From the NCBI RefSeq assembly GCF_010183535.1, contig NC_071329.1:10974001-11038000 (forward strand): a DNA stretch of 64,000 nt, in the 5' to 3' direction. The stretch comes from Caenorhabditis remanei (lineage: Eukaryota; Nematoda; Chromadorea; Rhabditida; Rhabditidae). Below, piece by piece: positions 1-10,332 of the stretch. The translations under genes and the position numbers were made by a program. A model generated the notes under the pieces. The model ran no database searches. It saw only the letters and a list, made by a program, of their open reading frames with translations, and had not been told where the DNA came from. Numbering within the stretch: the stretch's first letter is position 1; each line of letters starts with the position of its first letter.

Positions 1-1637
1 TGAAATGATGATGAGGAAATGAAGTAGCGTGGGAAATTTAGTAGGAGACTAGAGTTTATGAATTCACTATTTGATGCATTACACGTAGCGGGAAAAGGTT
101 TCCAGATCGGAGTGATTCATAGTATTCTAATTTTTTGATCTACCATAGAAGGGAAAGAAAAGGAGCATGATCTTACTGTACCTGTCACCTTTCCCAATCG
201 GCCGAACAAATGTCTGCATCCAGGATGAGTCAAACTACAAAGCAAAACCCAAAAGAATCTGAAAATGTTTTAAAACGAACAAGTGGAATGTGTATGTCTG
301 AGTATGAGAATGAGAGTGTTTTGATCTCATTTCTCATAAATCTTCAAGTAGAATCTTTGGTCATCTGAACAAGTTTCGAGCAAGTAGAATAAAAAGAAAG
401 TAGTTTGAATATCTTGAAATTCTTTGCCCTCTTCTTTTTCTTTTATTCAAAAAATAAATCAAATTTCAAAACTTTCAAGTAAACGAATTGAAACTTTTCT
501 TTTATGAAAAAAAGAAAAAAATGCAGAAAACTAAAGTAACGAACGAAAAAGAACGAGAAATCGCCGCAAAACTTCATAATCCTAAAGAGATATTTAAAAC
601 AAATATATTGCTCCAGTTGCAAACCGAAAATGGAAAAAAAGTGATTCATTTATGATTCCTCGGAGAAAAAAGGAAAGAAATTTCTGAAGCATCAGAATAT
701 GAGAAGTGGTACGGTAGTGACTAGAAACTGGAAGATGATAAATGAAAATTATTGCAGAAGAGGAACAAATTGCAAACACTCGGAGTATTTCAAGTGATAA
801 AAATTCATTGACTAAGAGTTCCGCAATGTGGCAAAATGCTGAAACCGAAGAACACAGTTACTGTAACTTCAGTTTGATAATGCAACTCCTATAAAATGTT
901 TACTTGTTTTCAACACCAGAACGCATCTGGAAAACTCTAAAACTTCAAATGAAACCGATTCTCAAATGAACACTGAACATCACGAGAAGAAAAAGCTTCG
1001 GGGGGAAAGAAAAACGAAATAATTGAAGAACGGGACGGCTGAAAATATGGAAGGATATTATGAATAAATATTAGGGGAAAAGAAAATATATATGAGTTAT
1101 GACGATTTTCACAAATGTCTGGAAATGAATATGAATAAATATTGAGAGAAATACTCAGTGGAAGGTGATAGCAGGGTTGAACTAATGATTAATAACAAGT
1201 TATCTAATATGAACTTGTAATTTTCTGGGAATTGTTAGATCAAGATGTTTTCAGTTCTAGTTTTATGAATATGTATTATACATACTGTTATTATATTCAT
1301 TACTACTGTAAGTATGTATGACATACTTCTGAAAAGGAAATTTCGAGCTATAGTTGGAGAAGGTTTTGAAAAAAAATTACATTGAGAACTAGAAAACTCA
1401 AATGAACAAAAGAGAAATAATCGAAAAAGAGCAGGATTTTCCATTTAAATTAGAGGTAACACTAGTTTCTGTTGTACATTTTGTATTGGAGTTCCATATT
1501 TTTCACTTTTAATCCTGAATTTCAGTTTTAGTTTTTTTTTCTAAAAGACAAAGCATCTCCTGGTAGAAAAAACAAGACAGACTGAGCAAGAAGAAATGAA
1601 AATGAGCAGGACATATATATTTTTATTTTTACGATCA
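1..1637. other. Intergenic or intronic, no gene recognised
   Basis: AT-rich sequence with only short open frames on either strand and no run with convincing protein character or paired splice sites. It may be intron or intergenic DNA of a gene to the left of the window. The last five bases (CCCAT, 1638-1642) are the left target duplication of the LTR element. Confidence 0.6.
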
Positions 1638-1642
1638 CCCAT
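1638..1642. repeat. Left target-site duplication, CCCAT
   Basis: Five bases immediately before the TG of the left LTR; identical to 10328-10332 after the right LTR. Confidence 0.9.
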
Positions 1643-2308
1643 TGTCGCGACCATCCTACGGATAGTCACAACCTTAGAAGAGCACACATGACTTCACAGC
1701 CAAATCTCTCCACCAAATCCACAAGCAGACCTACAATCTTGTATGATCTCTCAAGAGTGCGGGAAACCCATATTCAAATTACCGCCAAGGAAGCAAGCGC
1801 GCTCCGTCGGACCCAACTCCTCCGCAGCACGCACACTCTCTCGCCGCCACCTTCTGGAACATTCCCAAAAGTGGCGCGAAAACCACCGCACACGAACGAA
1901 GAGCGCTAGCTCTTCAGTCGTTCCTCAAAGGACACTCAACGGATGGTCGACTCCTTTCGTCGTCTCCCCAACCACCAACTCGTCGTCCGGACAATCAACA
2001 TCATGTCAACGACACCAACAAATACCAGCACGAGCACTTCGCTCCCTACCTTAGAGTAGCACCTCCTTGCCGTCTAAGGAGTGAGCATTCTTTGGCTATG
2101 GGTGAGAAGGGAAAGCTCTCGGACAAGCTCAACAACCAGCCAAGCCGATCGCCAACTCACTCATTCACTGTCAAAGACCTCTAATAAAGATGTTAACTGG
2201 TACAACGTGTTCTCTCTCTAGCATACCCAAACATACAACTGGTGCATCAGCTTAGGGATTGAGGCGGTTACCGGACTCTAACCCGGCCGGCCTAACCTCC
2301 TCGTCACA
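1643..2308 (+). repeat. 5' LTR, 666 bases
   Basis: It has canonical TG...CA ends and the same length as 9662-10327, with no difference seen on side-by-side reading. An AATAAA at 2183-2188 would serve as the polyadenylation signal when transcription ends in the right copy. The LTR is much richer in G+C than flanking DNA. Short frames of 73 and 103 codons occur in both copies, but they overlap in different frames and show no protein character; I do not annotate them as genes. One TACCAGC heptamer (2023-2029) is also present. Confidence 0.93.
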
Positions 2309-2325
2309 TGGTACATCGACCGGGA
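2309..2325 (+). other. Candidate primer-binding site
   Basis: The 17 bases directly after the left LTR begin TGG, the complement of a tRNA CCA end. Read in complement they have the layout of a tRNA 3' end: a T-stem half (TCCCGG), a seven-base acceptor strand, a discriminator A and CCA. The tRNA species was not identified. Confidence 0.6.
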
Positions 2326-2326
2326 A

Positions 2327-2346
2327 CCAGAAAATTTTTTTTCTGG
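2327..2346 (+). other. Perfect 8-bp hairpin after the primer site
   Basis: CCAGAAAA (2327-2334) pairs with TTTTCTGG (2339-2346) across a four-T loop, starting one base after the candidate primer site. Such a structure could sit in the leader RNA used for priming or packaging; that role is inference. Confidence 0.55.
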
Positions 2347-3690
2347 AATAAGCTGTTGTGTGTTTGGTGTGCGAAAAGAGAGAAACCTCCGGAAACGAGC
2401 GACAAGGACAAAAGGAGGACCAGCCAAAACGACGACGGATTTCAACACTTTCCCTCAAAAAGAAAGTGTCAACACGAAGAAATCACCCCATTTATTGCAT
2501 CATTCGAAGCGATCGATGTCGTCAAGCAGCCGGATACCAGCAAAACAGTCGGAAAGGAAGGATCGCGGACAATTATCGATTTTCTGCGATGAGCTCACCT
2601 TCTCGGAAAGCTGCCAGCAAACACCGGATGCGAAGCGACTTCACGCGCAACAACACGGACAATACGGACAATACCAGCTTCTCTCATACACAAAAGGCCT
2701 TCGGACGTTCTAACAGCACAGTCGGAGTACTGAGCGCCGCCGTATGGCTGCTCGTGCTCCGATTGTTGCGAAATGAGCGAAAGGCGCCTCGGAAGCTAAG
2801 TTTAAGTCTGTATAGTCTAGTAAAATGGTGTCAATAAGTGGTTTTCATTCTAATACTCCGCAAGTGGCGCGGAACCGTGAAAGTCGGGTCATACTGCTGT
2901 CTTATCGCGGGTTCCCTAGACAGGAGCGACGTGGTAACGCACAAGACAGCTACTAGCCAAACTAGTAAGTGCTAGTCGTCTACCGTCGAGACGGGCAGCA
3001 GTGTAGGAAAATATTTGGGTTGAGTTTAGACAAATTCGCGTAAAAATACCACTGAAACCACCAACATTACGTCAAATCTATGCGCTCTTCCCTTAGTTCT
3101 TATTCTGTCTTCCCATTCTCGCGGTTTCTGTGTCTTTACTGTCTAGTTTGCATGTTGTAAAGTCACAAAGCTCACTCACTTGTTACTCGTTGACATGTAA
3201 GCTTCTGGTTTACTTGCAATGAAAGACGAGTGTTGTGCGCTTGTGTTCTTGCGACTAGTACGAGTAGTGTACTCGCGAACTACCTAATTTATTGTGCTCT
3301 TTAAATGATCATGTCTGTATACCCATCGGTAGCAACTCGACAACCTAAGAAAATCAATAATTAGTGGCGGTAAAGCACAAAAATTCTAGTTTAGCCTTTC
3401 TTAGTATATAGGTAGGGGTACTTACCAGCCTGGGGTGTCTACAATTAAACGCGCTGTAGTCTCCATTAATTATTCACCTCAAGTATCTTCTCCCGTCCCT
3501 GGGTTTTCAGTACTTCCGATGTACGGGCTATTCGCACGCTTTGTACTCGGAGTATTGGGATTCAGGCCTCGGGTACCTAATACTATCAGGCCCTAACTAG
3601 TCTATCTTTAACTGGGGCATCCATTCAATGGGAGGGTAATCAATTTCAGATCCTTCACCACTGGTATGGTACCAGCTTCCAGTCTTTCCA

Positions 3691-3963
3691 TATGCACGCA
3701 ACTGCATAAGCCCGCAACGGCGCAGGTCCGCAACGACCTTATAAACAGGTCCGCAACGACCTTATAAACAGGTCCGCAACGACCTTAAAAACAGGTCCGC
3801 AACGACCTTCATAAACAGGTCCGCAACGACCTCAAAAACAGGTCCGCAACGACCTTCATAAACGGTCCGCAACGACCAGTATTTAGCCCGCAACGGCACA
3901 GGTCCGCAACGACCTTTATAAACAGGTCCGCAACGACCTTTATAAACACAGCTCGCAACAGCT
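3691..3963 (+). repeat. Array of 13 CGCAAC-loop hairpins
   Basis: Thirteen copies of the loop CGCAAC lie 12-28 bases apart, each flanked by complementary bases. Stems are TATGCA/TGCATA (3691-3708), GCC/GGC (3710-3721 and 3886-3897), AGGTC/GACCT (3724-3739, 3747-3762, 3770-3785, 3793-3808, 3817-3832, 3840-3855, 3900-3915, 3924-3939), GGTC/GACC (3864-3877) and AGCT/AGCT (3950-3963). Most units are joined by short A-rich linkers. Four unrelated stem sequences keep the same loop, so both sides of the stem change together, which points to a selected RNA or single-strand DNA structure and not a simple minisatellite. The central GCAA fits the GNRA tetraloop pattern if the flanking C and C are unpaired. 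Confidence 0.85.
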
Positions 3964-4192
3964 TACAGACAAACCATACAAATCACAATACAACAGACAC
4001 ACAACAAAATAAACAAAAATCCTAGGACATCATATACACAACATTGCATACAGACACACATCGCATTAGAGTCTTCCTGTCCGGACTTAAAACGGATAGG
4101 AAACCACCTCCTCCACGTTCGTCTACTCTCTTCGTCTTTTTCACACCACCAGCTACGGCAGAAAAGAAGAAACTTCGTCGACATCAACACCA

Positions 4193-7100
4193 TACCAGCA
4201 GAATCTACCGTCGCAGCATTGATGCTCCAGTGACTCTTGTGGATCCTTGCTGCTTCACACGACTCCAGAAGTTTCTACGAAGGAAGGAAGAAAACAAAGG
4301 AGCGACGGAGGAATACAAAAGATTCGGAAGAGGGACACAGTTAACCGGAACTCCCATCAGAAGAATCAACAACTTCAAGAAGTACCAGCTTGAGTGACGC
4401 CATCTCAGGACAGCTCGAAAGGGACTTCGACACCAGTAGCCGCGCTGATCAACAAGTCAACTACAACAAGCCGGCAACACTCGAAAAGAAAGAGCAAATT
4501 TTCGCAAAAATCGGATGCTCATCAGCTAGTGAGAAGTGTTCCCGTGTCGGATATTTCTTACAATGCTGATTGTAGCTCTGATTCTAGCGATTACCAGCTC
4601 CCTTCTCACAATCGACTACATTCTTGGCACGATCACTTCGGAGATGTTCAAACAACTCATCGGATATTTGCCGACGTCTTCAAAATCTTTCATTGTGACA
4701 CCAGAAGCACGAATAACATTCGATCGTCTTGTGGATGGAAGGAAGACAAAGGAAAAACCACGACAACGACATCGGAAGTGGAACAACAACAAGAAAGCAA
4801 GCCAGAGGATGTACCAGCAGAAAAGGACGACGTCTCTCAACACATCCTCATGAAAACGTCGTCAAAGAAGCAGTACATCTACCAGCTAGTCTTCACAAGC
4901 CAAGAAAAAGTCACCAACTCGTCCCGAAGAACATTAACGTCATCGGACTCTAAAACTAATCGTTAGGTTGCAAGCAACTACCAGCCGAGCGATTGTTATT
5001 GGTTTAATTCCGTCGTGACAACAACAAGGGACATCAAGTGGAATGTCGCCACATCAACAGAAGAAGCGATAACTATTCTTGCGAAGTCATCACTCGATTC
5101 AAGAAGCCCGCTCTCCATACTTCGATGATTGAATTCGACTTATCGATTTCAACAGAAGCGATGTCATCAAGTACCAGCTTCATTCGTTGTTCATCGTTAT
5201 CGATTGAAGCGGGGAGTCAATACAAGCTGACATTCAAGTCGTCATCGATTTGGAGTAATCGGAAATCAAAAGCTTCGAGGAGCACACTTCGCTTGCAATA
5301 CCAGCTCTTCTTCGACATTACAACTGCCGATTGGCCAAGAAGTCTACAAATATGTCATTCATCGCTCTAAAAGGATGAAAATCGACAAGGATTTCGTGGC
5401 AGACGGCGTCAACTCGTTGCCTCGGCAACACTTCTACAATACCAGCCAAACGTCTACATATAAGGACAATCAGCTGGCTCAAAGTGATAGGAATTTCTAT
5501 CGGACATGCGGAAAATCGTGTCGATATTTGTTTCGACACCCGTGCGTGCTTTTGGGACAAAAGATGCACGGATTCTAGCATGAAAAGTCATTGGAAACGA
5601 CGTCAAAACAACAAAGGAAGATGACACAACAACAAAGCCGGAATAGTTGGAACAATTCGATGAAGAATTCATAGAAAGAAGAAGCGAACAACCATAATAA
5701 GTCTTCAGTCTACCAGCAATTGTTCATCATCGCAAAGTTTTCGGGAATCTGACCGATCTAGGAAATCTACGAAATTCTGGACGTCAGATAAGCAACGTCA
5801 AGAACATCTACGCGTTCTCGCCTGAAAATACCAGCTACTTTCGGCAACATCTCCGCGTTTTATCAATCCAATGACTCAAAAGGACAGAAGCCAAGAAGTC
5901 AAAAGAAATTTAGCGAACCCAAAGCTACAGGACATCATCAGAAGACTTTGCGGCGTCTGCACCAACTAGTTGCTTCGGCGACAAAACTACAATACCAGCA
6001 ATTGTCGGCGACAACATCAATCATCGACGAGAGGCTGGGAAAGAAGCAATAGAACCAATTCTATTGAAAATGGAGCAAGATTGTGGTCGGAAAATCGTGT
6101 TGGAGGACGAAGAAGACATCCAACGAGTCTCCAGTCCACCAGCGACTTCAACGTCAACGACAATCAACACAATCGACCTCCCGAGCTAATGCAATCAGCT
6201 ACAACTGCTCAAAAACAAGATGGGACAAGCAAAATCTGTCATCGGTGCTTCAAATTGACGAATCGATCAATAATTTCGCGAATTTCTTCTACCAGCTCAC
6301 ACTTCGTGCTCAAAGATGCTTCAAATATGCTAAAAGAAGTTAATCGAAGAGACAAACACATCGGAGCAAGCGACCAGAAGAAAGAAAAGAAGTTATCGAC
6401 GACAAGAATAACAATCTCGTCATTCGGGAGTACCAGCTGCTGTTCAGTCGACATCACAATCATTTGGGAAAACACACCATCGACGCTTCGCCGCTCATCA
6501 TCTGGATACAAGCCAAGCTGTCTTCGGTACTTTCAATCGACAAATCGATCGATAAAATCACTAAATTCTTCTACCCGCTCTCACGTTGTGCTCAAAGATG
6601 CTTCGAAAGCGCTAAAAGAAGATAATCGATGAGACAAAAACATTGGATACGCGAGAAGAAGAAAAGAAAGAAGTTATCGACAACTACAAGAACATCGCTC
6701 GTCGTTTGGAACTACCAGCTGCTGCTCAGACGTCTTCACGATCATATGGGACATTGCACCCAGTAGATGTCAACAAAACAATTGCTGCAACAACGAAGAT
6801 TCAAGACGAAGAACAACACTGAGCCGTCAATCGTCAGAATACAAGCCAAGCAGTCAATCTCAGTTCATCTACTGGCGAATGCTCACAATCCGTGAAAGCT
6901 CTCCGTAAGAGTTCAACGATTGTTTGTAGCTTTGCTCCAGATGATCTGAACACCAGCTACAGTGATTCGAAGAAAACTGCCATCAAGTCATCAAGGAAGT
7001 CGGCACCTGATGACGTCGGGATTCTTCAATACGATCAATAGCTGATAATTCTTTATCAGCAGACAGCTGAACAAGAAGACAACAAAGAAGTCGTCCGCCC

Positions 7101-9531
7101 AACAACTCCAGAAGTCAAGAGGGACAACTTCGTACTTCAGAAGCAGCCACAGCAGAATACAAGAGGCATCAAGACCAACGTCCTCAAGAAGCAACAGGCT
7201 CAGAAGTTTAAAAGAAGTAGGACAACAATGTACCAGCTGCAGAAGACATCTTACAACGAAATGTTGAAGTCACAGCGGAAAGACCAGTCTACCATCCACA
7301 GTAACGTATCAAGATTTCGCCTCAACAACGTCATCTGCAACTGTCAACAACTTCTGAAAACAGCGGGACGATACTTCTACTAGCCGAAGACGTCGATCTT
7401 GTTCATCAACATGAATAAGAGAAGAATCGGCGTGGAAAGTTGTCAAGTTTGCTGCAGATTTCTACAAGAGCATGCTCAATGTCGACCGGAAGAACATCCA
7501 ATCGGCTCGTCTTCAATGGTCGTTGCGCCAAGAAGATTTCGACAATCACGTCATCAAGAAGTCTACCAGCAACTCCAGGAGAAATTCAGCGACGACGTCT
7601 ACAAGCCAAGCTGTCTAGAAGTCGTCAAATCTTCACTCAACTTCAACAGAAGTCCACTCATCTGCCGATACCAGCTCAAGCGAGAAAAGAAAAAGTCTGA
7701 TCAACTTAATCTTCAATCGAACGAGCAAGTGAACAAGCAACATCAATGTCACAAATCGGAGAAAGAGGGACAAGAAGTGGACAAGCCAAGTGTATAGCCG
7801 CGTCCTGAAGTTTCAGATGACATAAGAACTTCTTCAAGTTAAATTCGATTCTTCAAGAGGAATATGCTGAAATCACAAGCAAGTATTTCTACCAGAAGGA
7901 TCAATAAAAAATATGACAGAAGATTTCAAGTCACCAACACTCTTCCACCAGCTGACGAAGAACAAGTCAACAAGATGTCATCAAGAAGGCAATCAACGTC
8001 TTCTGGATCAACTGAGATTCAAGTCAATGTAGATTCGACAAAATTCGGCAAGACATTCGGATCCCTGCAAGGACAATCGAATGGCTTCAAAAGATCTCGA
8101 CAAAAGGATTCAATCCATCGTCATGGCTCAACGTCACCTCTCTACCAGCAGAAGTTATATTTCTTCGTTACACACTTCTACTAGGAATCAATCAATTCCA
8201 CACGAGAAGAAGAAGGAATAAGGAACTGGAAGATCAAGAAGTCAGTCAACCTGCTGAGGACAAGAGGCAGTTGGACATCAAAGGAAGTCAAGCCGAGTGA
8301 GACAAGTCTTCACAAGTCACACTGCTTAGGACATGAGGCAGCTGGACATCAAGAAAAGTCAAGCCGGAAGTGACAACTTCAGAAGTCAGACAACGACAAC
8401 GAGAAGTCACTCAACGACAAGAAGACTTATACCAGCTCAATACGTCAAGAAGTCGAGGAATTTAGGATTCAGGTCATCATCAACGACATCAAGTCTATAA
8501 TTGATAACTTAGGGTTTTGAATTTTAAGATTTTAAGATATTGAAAGGCATAAAAGAATCAGAGTTACCGAAAAGAGGCGTAAGCCCAGCTGCTAGTCAGT
8601 ATCGGGTCCAAAAGAGATACGGATTCTGAGTAGATGGTGCAAAATCTTACTAGCATTTACATCAGCTAGCTGCCCATTTATTTAGAGTCTTATGTCCAGA
8701 CTGTAAGCGATAAAGCTTCAGTTAGGTTCAGGTCTGAGCCAGTAGGCGAAAGATCTGAAAAGCTCTGACAAAAGTCAACTCTTCTTAAGAAATTCTCAAG
8801 TCTACTTCTCTATGTCTACCAGCTGACAACAACTCTTCTGTCAAAGGAAGCCAGGAGCATTGGTTCCCCAGCTCGACCTCAAGGATGTCAGCCAAGCAGA
8901 GCACAACATCAGGAGCCAAGATCCCATCTACACGCTCATTGCGCTCAACAACAACAGTCGCAGCAACTGGTCTCAAATAGGATCAAATGGATTCCAGGAA
9001 GGACAATACTGCAAACAACAACACATCCAGCCGTGGAATTCGCCGCAGAGGAGCTCCAACCTCCGAAAGGTTGTGTAGCCTCAGCGAGAACTTCGTCAGC
9101 TGAAACCAACGAAGGATCGGATGACAAACATCACCTTCACCCACCTCCATCCGCCGTCAATCGGAAAACACCAACATTGGCACACATTCCAAGAAGATGT
9201 GCAAGGATTCATCACATCATCAGATGCTTCAGGCAACAACATCGCTAAAAGAAGTACCAGCAAGAATCTAGAATCATCTTCAAGGAAAGACGACAACACA
9301 AGTCAAGGAAAAGGGATGTTGGACAACAATCAAGACAGGTCAAAGTCAACTTCACGTCTTCATGTCGCACCAGGATTCGTCCAACAAACCTTCAACACCA
9401 TCAACACAAGGAAAGAACTCCAACTGCAGTACATCCTTTCACCTAAAAACATCAAGGAAGATGTACCAGCATCAACATCCAACGAAAGATCCAGGACGCC
9501 AAGTCAAGGAATGGATACGTCTAGTACCAGC
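4193..9531 (+). repeat. Dispersed TACCAGC heptamer, quasi-periodic
   Basis: TACCAGC occurs about 28 times between 2535 and 9531 on the plus strand; roughly 24 of these are from 4193 on, for example at 4193, 4383, 4592, 4812, 4880, 4979, 5172, 5299, 5440, 5711, 5829, 5993, 6290, 6431, 6713, 7231, 7564, 7669, 8143, 8430, 8817, 9255, 9464 and 9525. Chance would give fewer than one. I noticed no reverse-complement copy in the interior. Several gaps are near 141 (5299-5440, 6290-6431, and 6431-6713 with a degenerate TACCCGC at 6571) or near 282 (5711-5993, 8143-8430). The heptamer falls in different reading frames, so it is not simply a conserved YQ protein motif. Confidence 0.8.
6243..6806 (+). 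repeat. Diverged 282-bp tandem duplication inside the element
   Basis: The sequence from 6243 onward resembles that from 6525 onward. Shared blocks include the region around an AATCGATC tract, TTCTTCTACC, GTGCTCAAAGATGCTTC and AGAAGTTATCGAC, in the same order and at the same spacing of 282 bases. Many substitutions separate the copies, so the duplication is far older than the insertion. A shorter local duplication of about 70 bases, with GAGGCAG, TGGACATCAA and AGTCAAGCCG in order, lies at 8261-8380. Confidence 0.75.
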
Positions 9532-9661
9532 ACTCCAACATCAAGATCAACTACAAGCTGCAACAAGGATCGAGATTTGGGCATTCAGTCATGTGGGATT
9601 ACGCCGACAACCAATCCATTTTCCCTATCGAGAAAATGTTCGGTTCCTTCCGCCCCCGGAG

Positions 9662-10327
9662 TGTCGCGACCATCCTACGGATAGTCACAACCTTAGAAGA
9701 GCACACATGACTTCACAGCCAAATCTCTCCACCAAATCCACAAGCAGACCTACAATCTTGTATGATCTCTCAAGAGTGCGGGAAACCCATATTCAAATTA
9801 CCGCCAAGGAAGCAAGCGCGCTCCGTCGGACCCAACTCCTCCGCAGCACGCACACTCTCTCGCCGCCACCTTCTGGAACATTCCCAAAAGTGGCGCGAAA
9901 ACCACCGCACACGAACGAAGAGCGCTAGCTCTTCAGTCGTTCCTCAAAGGACACTCAACGGATGGTCGACTCCTTTCGTCGTCTCCCCAACCACCAACTC
10001 GTCGTCCGGACAATCAACATCATGTCAACGACACCAACAAATACCAGCACGAGCACTTCGCTCCCTACCTTAGAGTAGCACCTCCTTGCCGTCTAAGGAG
10101 TGAGCATTCTTTGGCTATGGGTGAGAAGGGAAAGCTCTCGGACAAGCTCAACAACCAGCCAAGCCGATCGCCAACTCACTCATTCACTGTCAAAGACCTC
10201 TAATAAAGATGTTAACTGGTACAACGTGTTCTCTCTCTAGCATACCCAAACATACAACTGGTGCATCAGCTTAGGGATTGAGGCGGTTACCGGACTCTAA
10301 CCCGGCCGGCCTAACCTCCTCGTCACA
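9662..10327 (+). repeat. 3' LTR, 666 bases
   Basis: Second copy of the LTR, offset 8019 bases from the first and apparently identical. Its AATAAA is at 10202-10207. The bases just upstream (about 9642-9661) are rich in C and T on the plus strand, so the usual purine primer for plus-strand synthesis is not visible. Confidence 0.93.
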
Positions 10328-10332
10328 CCCAT
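10328..10332. repeat. Right target-site duplication, CCCAT
   Basis: Follows the CA end of the right LTR and matches 1638-1642. Confidence 0.9.

Larger units (their letters stand above)
1643..10327 (+). mobile_element. Complete non-autonomous LTR retrotransposon
   Basis: Two 666-base direct repeats (1643-2308 and 9662-10327) begin TGTCGCGACC, end CCTCGTCACA and are flanked by a perfect CCCAT duplication (1638-1642, 10328-10332), the hallmark of integrase-mediated insertion. By eye the LTRs are identical, so the insertion is recent. Orientation is taken as plus because a primer-binding-like site follows the left LTR and each LTR carries AATAAA (2183-2188, 10202-10207). The interior (2309-9661) is richer in G+C than the host. 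I see no reverse transcriptase YxDD box, protease, integrase, or zinc-knuckle gag; the longest frame is 220 codons and low-complexity. The element therefore resembles large non-coding retrotransposon derivatives that move with proteins from a relative. No polypurine tract is evident before the right LTR; the plus strand there is pyrimidine-rich. Confidence 0.93.

Noticed and set aside
3721..3963. Reading the GGTCCGCAACGACC array as a CRISPR array
   Set aside because: The repeats are short hairpins with A-rich linkers of only a few bases, not unique spacers, and the host is a nematode.
4394..4966. A 190-codon frame in the LTR element interior
   Set aside because: Low-complexity product of the AC-rich strand; no recognisable motif and several competing frames overlap it.
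5970..6632. A 220-codon frame inside the LTR element as a possible gag
   Set aside because: It is serine/threonine/asparagine-rich with no zinc knuckle or capsid motif, and the 282-bp repeat it spans is not frame-conserved between copies. Overlapping frames in the same AC-rich sequence look alike.
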